From Nostoc sp. MG11 (lineage in GTDB: Bacteria > Cyanobacteriota > Cyanobacteriia > Cyanobacteriales > Nostocaceae): a stretch of DNA of 64,000 nucleotides. Under the pieces are notes generated by a model. The model saw only the letters and a list, made by a program, of their open reading frames with translations. It was not told where the DNA came from and did not search any database. The position numbers were made by a program, and so were the translations under genes. The stretch is taken from contig NZ_JACXXN010000003.1 in the NCBI RefSeq assembly GCF_014904695.1, forward strand, positions 173,405 through 237,404. The letters run 5' to 3'. How positions within the stretch are numbered: the first letter of the stretch is position 1; each line of letters starts with the position of its first letter. Shown piece after piece: positions 18,473 through 27,694 of the stretch.

Positions 18473-20062
18473 TTAAACCATATTTAGTACTTTTCGTAGT
18501 AGCACTTGGTCTTCTAACTTGGCTTTTAAACGACCATTTTCCACATCTCGAATCCAGCTTTGACTCTTACCTGTGAGCTTTGCCAATTCTCTTTGAGAGA
18601 GATTCAAATTTTTTCGCGCTTGCAAAATCTGCTCACCCAGCAAATCGCCTGTAGCTTTGGGCTTCCTTCTGGTTCTAGCAGTTCGCCGCTGCTTTTTCTC
18701 CGATTCTGAAATTTGCTGCTCCCATTCTGCTGGTAGTTCAAAAGCCAAAATCCGCGCATTCATCAGCAAATTCCACTTCCCACGGGGGCCTGTGTCTGTA
18801 AGGCGGGTTTCGCCACCGCCGTCATTAGTCCAAAATTCTAACGCTTCATCTGGATCTTCAGGAAGATCAATTAACTTCGCCCACAAAGGTTGAATTTCTA
18901 TTGGGTAGGTAACTGGATCGAAAATTGGCTTCATTCCATAGTGATTGAGAACTTCCAAATCACTTTCAAAAGTTCGCAGTAGGCGCTTGCGTTCTTCTCG
19001 TTGTCGAGAGGCTAAGGTGACTTTTTCCTCACCGTACGCAACACGTAGTAGGGTAGGAACAGTGATGCGTTGTTCTTTACCCATTTTGGTTTTAAACAGC
19101 AACCACAGCATTAGTCTGACTGCTCCTTCATGTTGCTGCCAAATGCTCATGACTGTAGTTAACAGGGTTTTGGGTAGACTGCCGTATTGATAGAATGCGG
19201 TTCGCTCTTTACATGCTTGTTTGTTTAAGAAATACTGTGCCCATATACCCGCTTTTACTTTAAAAGTTAGTCCGACAAGATATTTACATCCCTGATTGTC
19301 TTCTTGGAAGTGATGCTGAATATCGACTAAGTGCCACAAGCGACTTTGTTTAACTGAGAATCCGCTAACTCGTCCTTGTTGCGGCCAGTCAATGGAGATG
19401 ATTAGTGAGCAAGCTTGCTGCACAATGTTTTTCATTAAAGCCAACTTGGCATTTTTGCTCAAGTCTTTGCGTTTCTCCATCCCCAAATATTTCTCAATTT
19501 GCCGCTCGTCAATAGTAAATTCTTGCTCCCAAGGCTGATCTAAGGCTGTGGCATAAGCTGCAAAAATCAGATGGATGCAAGTGGCTCTAATGTCTAACGC
19601 TTCGATCGCTCCTAAGTCTGTGGCCCGATCGCTAACTTGAAATGGATCTTGGATGTGAAAGGCGATCGCTCCTCGTCCTTGGTTAACTTGTCTGCCATAA
19701 GACAGATAACCCTCTTCATCGCTTTCCCAATGCAACGATGTCCGCTGCGCCAATACGTTACAAGCTTCCCAAATTGCGATCGCTGAAGCAAATGGATTGT
19801 TCTTGCCGTTAGAAAACAAGTCTGAACTAGTAGCATCTCTCGGCTCAACTTTGCATCTCCCTTTCTTCGCCTGCAAGGGGATGGGAGACTTAGTTGGACA
19901 AGCCATTACACATTGCGGTTCTGGGTAATAACCCTCGCAATTGTTACACAGAAAAGGATCGATCCAATATTCATCGTTCTCTAGTTTGATTGCACCCGTA
20001 GGACATTGGGGACGGCAATTGTCACATCCAACGCAACTGTTGTTAGGAATTGTATAAGGCAT
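18473..20062 (-). CDS. patB: PatB/CnfR-type regulator: ferredoxin domain plus helix-turn-helix
   Basis: The 529 residues begin with a bacterial-type ferredoxin domain: [18 protein letters not shown], then a second Cys group ([20 protein letters not shown]). A long central region without a known domain follows. The C terminus is an XRE-type helix-turn-helix ([20 protein letters not shown]... VENGRLK) after a basic linker ([17 protein letters not shown]). This matches PatB of Nostoc/Anabaena and CnfR of Leptolyngbya, oxygen-sensitive activators of nif gene expression; PatB also affects heterocyst pattern and function. The family link to ferredoxin III (fdxB) next door supports the call. Fe-S clusters presumably sense oxygen or redox state (established for CnfR by inference from its cysteines). 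Confidence 0.93.
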   Translation of the reverse strand: MPYTIPNNSCVGCDNCRPQCPTGAIKLENDEYWIDPFLCNNCEGYYPEPQCVMACPTKSPIPLQAKKGRCKVEPRDATSSDLFSNGKNNPFASAIAIWEACNVLAQRTSLHWESDEEGYLSYGRQVNQGRGAIAFHIQDPFQVSDRATDLGAIEALDIRATCIHLIFAAYATALDQPWEQEFTIDERQIEKYLGMEKRKDLSKNAKLALMKNIVQQACSLIISIDWPQQGRVSGFSVKQSRLWHLVDIQHHFQEDNQGCKYLVGLTFKVKAGIWAQYFLNKQACKERTAFYQYGSLPKTLLTTVMSIWQQHEGAVRLMLWLLFKTKMGKEQRITVPTLLRVAYGEEKVTLASRQREERKRLLRTFESDLEVLNHYGMKPIFDPVTYPIEIQPLWAKLIDLPEDPDEALEFWTNDGGGETRLTDTGPRGKWNLLMNARILAFELPAEWEQQISESEKKQRRTARTRRKPKATGDLLGEQILQARKNLNLSQRELAKLTGKSQSWIRDVENGRLKAKLEDQVLLRKVLNMV

Positions 20063-21190
20063 TTGGCTCTTTTCCCACTCTAATCGTTGAGATGTCAGGC
20101 TCAGTTCTCCCCTGGATATGTCCCAATACTTTTCAGATAAGTCTAATTACCTACCTCGGAGTCTAGAAAAAGGATAAAAGGTAAAAGGCAAATTCAAGCC
20201 CTTTTCCTTCCACCTTTCTCCCTTAGTTGAAAGGTATTGGAATATGTCCTGTTTATTCGTTACTTGCTACCAAATTATTTTTTAGGTAAGAATAATCTTT
20301 TCTCACCCCACTAACTTCTCACATCCATATTCTGGCTTCGCATCCAATTGGTAGCTATTTAAGTCTTTTAAGCCGAGCCTAATATTACTTCTTATTAACT
20401 ATACATTTCATAAATAAATTAATAAGTTTGTTCATAATGAGCTTAGAAATCATTCTTAACATTTCCTTAAATAAATATTTCACGAACAATCTCTTTTTGA
20501 CTATAAAACCTTAGCCAAAGTATTTTTGGAAACCATTTAAACTTATTACGACTAGTATTCATCTGATTTATTAATAATTTTAATATTTAATAGGGATTAA
20601 TATTCTGCTATCAAGGTTACAGTTTTTATCCTATATAACTCAGCTTTGTCTGGTGAATTAATGTGCAAAGTCAATATTTACTTTATCAGCATTTATGTAG
20701 ATATTTCAATGAAAGCTATCTGGAAGATAATTGCTTTTTTAATACACATTGCATAGATAAAAATGTAATTAACGAACATCTAGTTTTGTATATCTAAATA
20801 CTATTTGTGTTGCATATTTTTGTCTGAAAATAGGAAGATTTGAAAATTAATATCATTACCTCATATCTAAAGTTGCATTCGTTGTAAATAGTGTTAACTC
20901 CTTTAGAGTTTATAGCAAGCAGAGGTTATTGAACTCTGACCATAAAACAGCTAATCAAATGCCCTGATAGACGCAATACAAGTATTCTACTGCTTGACAC
21001 TGCATAATAGTTATTGGCAATAAATTTCATCTACATAATTAAATTTAAAAAACCACACAAAATTGTGTTTGAAAATATCAAAATTTGATGAGAAAAAAGT
21101 AATTATCTAACATCGAAAACAGAAAATATTAGGATACGATGAGATAAAAGTACAAACAAATTAATAGGCAAAACTGCCGAGGATTATTTC
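20063..21190. other. Divergent promoter region between patB and fdxB
   Basis: 1.1 kb of very AT-rich sequence with no supported gene. A purine/pyrimidine inverted stretch (AAAAGGATAAAAGGTAAAAG... CCTTTCTCCC) lies at about 20167-20225. The remainder must include the promoters of patB and fdxB. I could not identify a clear regulator site by eye. Length is notable for such a compact functional pair. Confidence 0.5.
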
Positions 21191-21484
21191 ATGGCGCAAC
21201 TAACAGGTTTGACATTTGGCGGTAAGACTTGGACACCCAAATTTGCTCAAGAAATTGACAAAGACAAATGTATCGGCTGTGGCAGATGTATTAAAGTATG
21301 CGGATATAATGTGCTGGGTTTAAAAGCACTTAACGAAGAAGGAGAATTTGTAGAGGACGAAGATGATGAAGAAATTGAAAGAAAAGTAATGGCGGTGGCT
21401 TATCCAGAAAACTGTATTGGTTGTGAAGCTTGTGCGCGGATTTGTCCAAAGAATTGCTACACCCATGTTGCATTAAATAATTAA
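21191..21484 (+). CDS. fdxB: Nif-type ferredoxin III (two 4Fe-4S clusters)
   Basis: 97 residues with two cluster motifs: [14 protein letters not shown] at residue 28 and [15 protein letters not shown] near residue 77, separated by an acidic insert ([15 protein letters not shown]). The spacing and the leader [20 protein letters not shown] match ferredoxin III, nif-specific (FdxB). It is proposed to carry electrons in heterocyst nitrogen fixation. In Nostoc PCC 7120 the equivalent gene (asr2513) lies between patB and the cox2 operon, exactly as here. A CnfR/PatB target in known systems. Confidence 0.93.
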   Translation: MAQLTGLTFGGKTWTPKFAQEIDKDKCIGCGRCIKVCGYNVLGLKALNEEGEFVEDEDDEEIERKVMAVAYPENCIGCEACARICPKNCYTHVALNN

Positions 21485-22014
21485 GGTTGTTGGAGTTAGT
21501 CGAAATTGTTGTTTGTTCAAGGAGGCACTTTTAACAGAAAGCGCGATTGCGCTAAGCAAGGTAACTAGAGGGGAATGCTAATTATTTACCAGAACAAGCC
21601 CAAAAGTTCACAGTAAACAAATCCGTAAATCGCAAATTGTTACTTATTAACAAATTTAAACTTGCTGCTAATATAGCCTAATCAATATTAGGACTAAAAG
21701 TGTCTTCTAAGAACAACAAGCTTTTCTGTAAAAAGAAGGCTCCTTTTTTATAGGAGTTGAAAGATAATTTGTAATTTACTGGGGGGAAAGATATGAAAAA
21801 ATCTGGAAGTTTCCCCCCTTTTTTTTTAGTGCGCGTTAGAAAGTTAATAAGTGAAAACAAAATGGTTACTGGGGAAAGAGGGAAAAGGTTAAAGGGCAGA
21901 GGGTAAAGGGATGATTTTTACCTTTCCCCTTTACCCCTTTTCCTTTCCCCAATACCCGATACTTAATACCCAGTACCCAGTAGCCTAAAGACGTTTTACA
22001 GAGCAGGTAGCAGT
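21485..22014. other. Intergenic region between fdxB and ctaC
   Basis: No gene is seen. It includes a strong terminator-like hairpin (21781-21828) and a purine-rich/pyrimidine-rich spacer (about 21870-21985, GGGAAAGAGGG... CCTTTCCCC) of the type found repeatedly between genes in this window. It probably contains the promoter of the cytochrome oxidase operon. Confidence 0.5.
21781..21828 (+). terminator. Rho-independent terminator-like hairpin
   Basis: GGGGGGAAA (21781-21789) pairs with TTTCCCCCC (21810-21818) and is followed by a run of T residues to 21828. It is about 300 bases after fdxB and upstream of ctaC, so it would separate the two transcription units. Confidence 0.7.
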
Positions 22015-23055
22015 ATGCAACAAATTCCTGTTTCATTATGGACTCTGATTGCTGGGATAGTAGTTACAGCAATTAGTATTTGGATTGGTCAAAATCACAC
22101 TCTATTACCAGTACAAGCATCGCTACAAGCGCCTTTGGTAGACGGATTTTTCAATATCATGTTTACCATTGCGATCGCTCTGTTTTTGGTGGTAGAAGGA
22201 ACCATTGTGGTTTTTTTGATTAAGTTTCGTCGCCGCCAAGGAGACGATACCGATGGTGCGCCAATTGAAGGCAATTTGCCCTTAGAAGTTTTTTGGACAG
22301 CAATTCCAACATTGATTGTGCTGGCCTTGGGCATTTACAGTGTAGATGTTTTTAACCGAATGGGAGGCTTTGAGCCTGCGGGTCATCCTCATTCCTCAGC
22401 TCATATTGCTCATACGCCAGGTAGCGCTCTTGCGGCTACCTTAAATGACACCTCTGAAGCAACAACTGCTCCAACAATTGGCATCGGTGCATCTCCCACA
22501 ACCCAAGGTAAACAAGCCGACTTAGTTGTTGATGTTAAAGGGATACAGTACGCTTGGATATTTAACTATCCCGATAGTGGGATTACCTCTGGGGAATTGC
22601 ACGTTCCTGTCGGTGCTGATGTCCAACTCAATCTTTCAGCACAGGATGTGATTCACTCATTTTGGGTGCCAAACTTCCGGCTGAAGCAAGATGCGCTTCC
22701 TGGTATCCCTACTGAACTGCGATTTGTCGCTACCAAACCAGGTACATACCCTGTGGTGTGTGCTGAACTATGCGGTGGTTATCACGGCTCAATGCGGACA
22801 CAGGTAGTTGTCCACACGCCGGAAGCTTATGATAGCTGGCGGACAGAAAACCAGATTGCTCAAAAGCAAGACTTACATCAAGTTGTTGCAGTGAGCGAGT
22901 CCCCGTCTTGGCGGTTTCCGGCGATGGGGAACTCGCGAACCCAAAGGGTTAATCCTGCCGACTTATCTACATCAGAGTTTCTCGCTCCTCATATCCACGA
23001 TATGGGGATTAGTGCAGCAACTCTAGAGTCAATGGTCATTGGTCAAGAGTCATGA
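22015..23055 (+). CDS. ctaC: Cytochrome c oxidase subunit II (cox2 operon)
   Basis: 346 residues. The N-terminal half has two transmembrane helices (SLWTLIAGIVVTAISIWI; FNIMFTIAIALFLVVEGTIV, then FWTAIPTLIVLALGIYSVDV). The C-terminal cupredoxin domain carries the CuA site: VIHSFWVPNFRLKQD and CAELCGGYHGSMRTQVVVH, with both Cys, the His and the Met. It accepts electrons from cytochrome c or plastocyanin. A linker rich in Ala/Thr (about 120-165) is longer than in model enzymes. Followed by ctaD after 78 bases. By synteny with patB-fdxB, this is the heterocyst-associated cox2 set of Nostocales. Confidence 0.95.
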   Translation: MQQIPVSLWTLIAGIVVTAISIWIGQNHTLLPVQASLQAPLVDGFFNIMFTIAIALFLVVEGTIVVFLIKFRRRQGDDTDGAPIEGNLPLEVFWTAIPTLIVLALGIYSVDVFNRMGGFEPAGHPHSSAHIAHTPGSALAATLNDTSEATTAPTIGIGASPTTQGKQADLVVDVKGIQYAWIFNYPDSGITSGELHVPVGADVQLNLSAQDVIHSFWVPNFRLKQDALPGIPTELRFVATKPGTYPVVCAELCGGYHGSMRTQVVVHTPEAYDSWRTENQIAQKQDLHQVVAVSESPSWRFPAMGNSRTQRVNPADLSTSEFLAPHIHDMGISAATLESMVIGQES

Positions 23056-23133
23056 GTCAATGGTCAAGAGTCAAGAGTCAAATTTAATTACTTTGGACAT
23101 TTGACCCTGGACTTTGCGTAGCGGTGAAAAAAT

Positions 23134-24822
23134 ATGACAAAAGTAGAATTTCCACGGAATACGCCACCAGAAGGTAAAAAGCCGGAAATGGTGATTGCTC
23201 ACGCCTCCCATCCCAAAGCGTGGAAATGGCAGGATTATTTTACATTTAATGTTGACCACAAGGTTATTGGTATTCAATACCTGGTGACAGCGTTTGTGTT
23301 TTATTTAATCGGTGGATTGATGGCGATCGCTATTCGCGCCGAGTTAGCAACACCAGATGCAGACTTGCTCGACCCCAATATGTATAACGCTTTCATGACA
23401 AATCACGGGACGATTATGATCTTCCTGTGGATTGTTCCGAGTGCAATTGGGGGATTTGGTAACTATCTTGTGCCGTTGATGGTTGGCGCTAGGGATATGG
23501 CTTTCCCGAAGCTGAACGCGATCGCTTTTTGGTTAAACCCACCAGCAGGGGCGCTAATTTTAGGTAGTTTCATCTTCGGCGGTTCACAATCTGGTTGGAC
23601 AGCTTACCCACCTTTAAGCTTGGTGACAGCGCCCATTGCTCAAACAATGTGGATACTTGCGATCGTTTTGGTGGGAACTTCCTCAATTTTGGGTTCACTG
23701 AACTTTGTGATCACCATTTTGATGATGAAGGTTCCTAGCATGAAATGGGATCAAGTACCCTTATTCTGCTGGGCAATCTTGGCAACCTCTATCTTGGCAT
23801 TACTCTCCACACCTGTATTAGCAGCGGGTTTAATTCTGCTGTTATTTGACCTCAACTTTGGGACATCCTTCTTTAAACCAGATGCCGGCGGTAACGTTGT
23901 TATCTATCAGCACTTATTCTGGTTCTATTCTCACCCGGCAGTATATTTAATGATTCTGCCCATCTTCGGCATTATGTCCGAGGTGATTCCAGTTCATGCC
24001 CGTAAGCCGATTTTTGGTTATAAAGCGATCGCTTATTCTAGTGTGGCAATCTGCGTTGTCGGTTTGTTCGTCTGGGTACACCACATGTTTACCAGCGGTA
24101 CACCCGGTTGGATGCGGATGTTCTTCACTATCTCTACCCTAATTGTTGCCGTTCCCACTGGCGTCAAGATTTTCGGCTGGGTTGCTACTCTCTGGGGTGG
24201 TAAAATCCGCTTCACCAGCGCCATGCTTTTCGCCATTGGCTTGTTGTCCATGTTTGTCATGGGCGGCTTAAGTGGTGTGACGATGGGAACAGCTCCCTTT
24301 GATATTCACGTCCACGACACCTATTATGTAGTAGGACATTTTCACTACGTCCTGTTTGGCGGTTCCGTGTTTGGCATTTACGCCGGCATTTATCACTGGT
24401 TCCCCAAAATTACCGGACGGATGATGAATGAAGCTTGGGGCCGCGTTCACTTTGTCCTTACTTTTATCGGCACTAATCTGACTTTTTTACCCATGCACGA
24501 GTTGGGTTTGCAAGGAATGCCCCGACGAGTCGCAATGTATGACCCCCAATTTATCGACCTCAATCAAATTTGTACTTTTGGTTCATTTGTTTTGGGGATA
24601 TCGGTAATACCTTTTGCTATCAACATTCTCTACAGTTGGAGCAAAGGCAAACCTGCCGGCGATAATCCTTGGCAAGCTTTAACCTTAGAATGGACAACTA
24701 GCTCACCACCCGCCATTGAAAACTGGGAAGTGTTACCTGTTGTCACTCACGGCCCTTATGACTACGGCCATGGTTACAGCAATGAAGTACAGCCGTCTGT
24801 AAGGCCGGAAGTTAGTGCTTAG
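23134..24822 (+). CDS. ctaD: Cytochrome c oxidase subunit I
   Basis: 562 residues with twelve hydrophobic segments. Heme and copper ligands are visible: TNHGTIMIFLWIVP (low-spin heme His), QHLFWFYSHPAVYLMILP (CuB His and cross-linked Tyr region), VWVHHMFTSG (CuB His pair) and THDTYYVVGHFHYVLFG-type DIHVHDTYYVVGHFHYVLFG (heme His). It is the catalytic subunit that reduces O2 to water and pumps protons. In heterocysts such oxidases lower internal oxygen. The distance to ctaE is unusually large (624 bases, filled with repeats). Confidence 0.96.
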   Translation: MTKVEFPRNTPPEGKKPEMVIAHASHPKAWKWQDYFTFNVDHKVIGIQYLVTAFVFYLIGGLMAIAIRAELATPDADLLDPNMYNAFMTNHGTIMIFLWIVPSAIGGFGNYLVPLMVGARDMAFPKLNAIAFWLNPPAGALILGSFIFGGSQSGWTAYPPLSLVTAPIAQTMWILAIVLVGTSSILGSLNFVITILMMKVPSMKWDQVPLFCWAILATSILALLSTPVLAAGLILLLFDLNFGTSFFKPDAGGNVVIYQHLFWFYSHPAVYLMILPIFGIMSEVIPVHARKPIFGYKAIAYSSVAICVVGLFVWVHHMFTSGTPGWMRMFFTISTLIVAVPTGVKIFGWVATLWGGKIRFTSAMLFAIGLLSMFVMGGLSGVTMGTAPFDIHVHDTYYVVGHFHYVLFGGSVFGIYAGIYHWFPKITGRMMNEAWGRVHFVLTFIGTNLTFLPMHELGLQGMPRRVAMYDPQFIDLNQICTFGSFVLGISVIPFAINILYSWSKGKPAGDNPWQALTLEWTTSSPPAIENWEVLPVVTHGPYDYGHGYSNEVQPSVRPEVSA

Positions 24823-24880
24823 TTAGTAGAGTGAGTACTGTTATTCCTGTTAAGGTGAATGCAACTTTTATTCATTTGAA

Positions 24881-25106
24881 GCTTGGAACATAAAAGGCCG
24901 AGTTCGGAACACGAAAGGCCGAGTTCGGAACACGAAAGGCCGAGTTCGGAACACGAAAGGCCGAGCTTGGAACACGAAAGGCCGAGTTCGGAACACGAAA
25001 GGCCGAGCTTGGAACACGAAAGGCCGAGCTTGGAACACGAAAGGCCGAGCTTGGAACACGAAAGGCCGAGCTTGGAACACGAAAGGCCGAGCTTGGAACA
25101 CGAAAC
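24881..25106. repeat. 21-bp minisatellite between ctaD and ctaE
   Basis: A unit GGAACACGAAAGGCCGAGTTC (or ...AGCTT) repeats tandemly just over ten times, with variation mostly at the last three to four positions (GTTC versus CTTG) and in the first unit (GGAACATAAAAGG). Because 21 is a multiple of three, every frame that lacks a stop stays open: forward it reads EHERPSS/EHERPSL, reverse FVFQARP/FVFRTRP. Both frames look like by-products of the repeat; neither is preceded by a good start. It interrupts the cox operon. Confidence 0.9.
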
Positions 25107-25179
25107 TCGGAATTTTTTTAATTCCCGAACAAGTCAAGTCTTCAAAGAGAGAGGTACAACCCAAATACGGTTCAGTTAA

Positions 25180-25262
25180 GATCCCCCCGCCTCCGGCGAC
25201 CCCCTTAAAAAGGGGGTAAAAGAGGGATATTAGCCCCTTTTTTAAGGGGGGTTGGGGGGGAT
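25180..25262. repeat. Palindromic intergenic element (GATCCCCCC type)
   Basis: AGATCCCCCCGCCTCC... ACCCCCTTAAAAAGGGGGTA and CCCCTTTTTTAAGGGGGGTT... GGGGGGATCT form a large nested hairpin with inverted ends AGATCCCCCC / GGGGGGATCT. A related element (AGATCCCCCAACCCCCTTAG... GGGGGGATCAGGG) is at about 35860-35935. These are non-coding, mobile-looking cyanobacterial repeats. Confidence 0.75.
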
Positions 25263-25446
25263 CTCCGAACACCAAATATCACTAACTGAACCATATTGGG
25301 TACAACCCAACCTTTACAGGACTAATAATGCTCACTCTACATGGAATAAAGGATTTTGGGTGAGGAATGAAATTTTGCCGCTTCATACTTGATCCTTGAT
25401 TCAAGCTTTCAGTACAGACACAGCGGATAATACTGTCAATAAATCT

Positions 25447-26046
25447 ATGACTATAGCTACAACGCCGAAGGAACATGACAGTGCAGGACACGAAGAACAT
25501 CCAGATTTAAGAGTCTGGGGACTGTTGACGTTCCTCGCTTCTGAATCCCTGATGTTTGGGGGATTTTTTGCCACTTATTTATTCTTCCGAGGCATGACAG
25601 ATGCTTGGCCTCCCGAAGGAACTGAAGTAGAGTTATTTTTGCCGACGATTAACACTATTATTCTGGTGTCGAGTAGTTTCGTCATTCACTTCGGTGATGT
25701 GGCGATTAAAAAGAATGACGTCAAGGGAATGCAGTTTTGGTATGCAATTACTGCAATCATGGGCGCAATTTTCTTGCTTGGTCAGGCTTATGAGTATTCG
25801 ACTTTAGGATATGGTCTGACTACCAACGTATTCGCCAACTGCTTTTATATCATGACTGGGTTCCACGGCTTGCACGTATTTGTGGGACTGTTATTGATTT
25901 TAGGTGTGTTATGGCGATCGCGTCGTCCCGGTACTTATTCTGCAACCAATCATACTTTCATCGAAATGGCAGAAATTTACTGGCACTTCGTAGACATTAT
26001 CTGGATTGTTCTCTTTACTTTGGTATACATTCTGACGCTGTTTTAA
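25447..26046 (+). CDS. ctaE: Cytochrome c oxidase subunit III
   Basis: I use ATG 25447 (MTIATTPKEHDSAGHEEHPD); a TTG at 25396 would add 17 residues. The 199 residues carry five hydrophobic segments and subunit III motifs: WGLLTFLASESLMFGGFFAT, FFRGMTDAWPPEG, NCFYIMTGFHGLHVFVGLLL and EIYWHFVDIIWIVLFTLVYI. The conserved Glu in the ASESLMF helix and the TGFHGLHV histidines are present. It completes the ctaCDE set, although 0.6 kb of repeats separates it from ctaD, so it may depend on read-through or its own promoter. Confidence 0.95.
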   Translation: MTIATTPKEHDSAGHEEHPDLRVWGLLTFLASESLMFGGFFATYLFFRGMTDAWPPEGTEVELFLPTINTIILVSSSFVIHFGDVAIKKNDVKGMQFWYAITAIMGAIFLLGQAYEYSTLGYGLTTNVFANCFYIMTGFHGLHVFVGLLLILGVLWRSRRPGTYSATNHTFIEMAEIYWHFVDIIWIVLFTLVYILTLF

Positions 26047-26150
26047 ATTGGGCATTGGGCATGGGGAAAAGGGAAGAATTACTCTTTTGCCCCTCTGCCC
26101 CCCTGCCCCTCTGCTCTCCTGCTCCCTTAGTTCCCAGTCCCCAAATAATT

Positions 26151-26636
26151 ATGCAAGTTGATGCAAATCGCTTCTCATGGTTTCAAGTTCCTGATGATAT
26201 TAAAGAGTTGCTTATATTAGCTGCACAAACTTGGGAAAATACATCAGAATCCGAAAAATATATTCAACAAGCTTTAGCCAAAACTGGTGATAATGCAGAT
26301 ATTTTGGTAGCAGCGTATAGGTTTTTCTACTATAAAAATAATTATATACTTGCACTACAAACAACAATCAAATTAATAGATAAAATTAAAGAAGCAGAAA
26401 AATTTCCTGATGACTGGTCAAGACTTAAGCCGATATTAATCAAGCGGCGAGAAGAACCCCAAATCAGATTGTACTTGAATGCTTATGCTGCTTCTGGATT
26501 GGTCTTAGCAAAACTAGGAGAAATAGACCAAGCCAAAGAAATAAGTACCAGGGTCAAGGAGATTGATGCCAAAAATGATTTTGGAGCCGGCATACTTCTG
26601 GATATTTTGACACGTCCGCCAGAAGAAGACGATTAA
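26151..26636 (+). CDS. Helical-repeat (TPR-like) protein following cox2
   Basis: From ATG 26151 (MQVDANRFSWFQVPDDIKEL) the gene gives 161 residues, mostly amphipathic helices that look like two to three TPR units (SEKYIQQALAKTGDNADILV; YNYILALQTTIKLIDKIKEA-like; YAASGLVLAKLGEIDQAKEI). The frame extends further upstream but that part overlaps ctaE and has no good start. Function unknown. Its place between cox2 and a nitrogenase-associated gene suggests a heterocyst-related scaffold or assembly role; this is inference only. Confidence 0.75.
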   Translation: MQVDANRFSWFQVPDDIKELLILAAQTWENTSESEKYIQQALAKTGDNADILVAAYRFFYYKNNYILALQTTIKLIDKIKEAEKFPDDWSRLKPILIKRREEPQIRLYLNAYAASGLVLAKLGEIDQAKEISTRVKEIDAKNDFGAGILLDILTRPPEEDD

Positions 26637-26664
26637 TTTAATCAGGAATCAACCATCAACAGCC

Positions 26665-26832
26665 ATGAATAACTCATCTTTCTATCTTCCTCTGTCCACA
26701 TTTAGTCATTCTAGTACTCCTCTTTTACCTGTTTTACCAGCCGGTAGCGTGCCTCCTTACACAACAAATATTCCTTCTTTCTCTCCTCCACCTCCATTTG
26801 TTTTGCCTCAATCTTCTCAACTGATGTTTTAA
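26665..26832 (+). CDS. Proline/serine-rich micro-ORF
   Basis: A 55-codon frame from ATG 26665 to TAA 26830-26832: MNNSSFYLPLSTFSHSSTPL, then VLPAGSVPPYTTNIP, SFSPPPPFVLPQSSQLMF. It fills nearly all of the 200-base gap between two genes on the same strand and ends six bases before the next start codon, which is the spacing of a translated operon member. Composition (Pro, Ser, Thr, Leu) is low-complexity and no family is known to me. It could be a real small protein or a leader peptide for the cupin gene. Confidence 0.5.
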   Translation: MNNSSFYLPLSTFSHSSTPLLPVLPAGSVPPYTTNIPSFSPPPPFVLPQSSQLMF

Positions 26833-26837
26833 AGGTT

Positions 26838-27449
26838 ATGAAAGGTAGGGATTGGCTGCTAACAGGAGACGGTCAGTATCAAGCCTGTAAATCGGTGAGA
26901 GCATGGGATTTATTGAGAGAGAATTATCGCCTTTATCGGTTTTTGACTGAGGTGGAAGATGTTCTTAATAATGCAGATGACGAATCAAGTTGTCTGCCAG
27001 AAATCCGCATGTTAGTAAGGCGCTTAATTGTGAATTCATACTGGGTGCGAAGTCAATATTTAGAGCCTTCTCCTAATACGGGAACCTCTGTTGTACTCCT
27101 ATACGATGAATTAGGTTTTCCGTTAACTGTGCAAACAGTAACATTTGCACCGGGAACGATGTCAACCATTCATAATCATGGGACGTGGGGAATAGTAGCG
27201 GTGTTAAAAGGTCAGGAAAAAAACACTTTTTGGCAACGCACTCACAGCCCAGGATATGAAGACAAAATCGAACGGACGGGAGAGATAACCTTATTTCCTG
27301 GAGATATTATTAGCCTCACTCCAGATGCAATTCACAGTGTGCAAGCAGTGGGTGATGAACCAACTGTTACCTTTAATATTTATGGGGAAACTGATCCGAA
27401 AGAAAGATTCGAGTTTGATCCGGTCAAACATAGTGCTAGAAATTTCTAG
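26838..27449 (+). CDS. Cupin-domain protein (cysteine-dioxygenase-like fold)
   Basis: 203 residues. An N-terminal helical part of about 80 residues (AWDLLRENYRLYRFLTEVED) is followed by a cupin barrel: FAPGTMSTIHNHGTWGIVAV, LKGQEKNTFWQR, FPGDIISLTPDAIHSVQAVG. HNHGTW supplies the metal-binding histidines and AIHSV the later one, the pattern of cysteine dioxygenase-type cupins. Substrate not determined. Position upstream of a nitrogenase-associated gene and near cysteine synthase hints at sulfur or Fe-S metabolism in nitrogen-fixing cells, by context only. Confidence 0.8.
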   Translation: MKGRDWLLTGDGQYQACKSVRAWDLLRENYRLYRFLTEVEDVLNNADDESSCLPEIRMLVRRLIVNSYWVRSQYLEPSPNTGTSVVLLYDELGFPLTVQTVTFAPGTMSTIHNHGTWGIVAVLKGQEKNTFWQRTHSPGYEDKIERTGEITLFPGDIISLTPDAIHSVQAVGDEPTVTFNIYGETDPKERFEFDPVKHSARNF

Positions 27450-27558
27450 CTAATATCTGGGCAAGTTGAAGGTTTAATTTGAAACGCAGAGGGTTAGCGA
27501 AATATGTGAATTTGACTTTACAGCAGTTTTCATGTTTTAGACCACACTCTTAAGTTCT

Positions 27559-27634
27559 TCTCTGCGACTCTGTCTTGAAAAGTTTCCTAGGTTGGGAAAC
27601 CCGCCTACAGAACTTTTCGCTGCGGCTCTGCGTG
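27559..27634. repeat. Dispersed repeat with AGAACTTTTCGCTGCG, copy 1
   Basis: CTCTGCGACTCTGTCTTGAA AAGTTTCCTAGGTTGGGAAA followed by CCGCCTACAGAACTTTTCGC TGCGGCTCTGCGTG. The tips are imperfect inverted repeats (CTCTGCG...CGCAGAG-like). The reverse complement, enlarged by about 40 bases in the middle, is at 58762-58880. Confidence 0.75.
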
Positions 27635-27694
27635 ATACCTAAAATAGCTGTAAGTTTATTTATTTCAACATCCTAATAACTAGGAGACAGTTAA

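Noticed and set aside
24881..25106. CRISPR array
   Set aside because: Units are directly adjacent with no unique spacers; the same is true of 54867-55076.
24868..25275. Long open frames on both strands across the 21-bp repeat between ctaD and ctaE
   Set aside because: They exist because the repeat period is a multiple of three and has no stops; no good start, ribosome binding site or family was seen.
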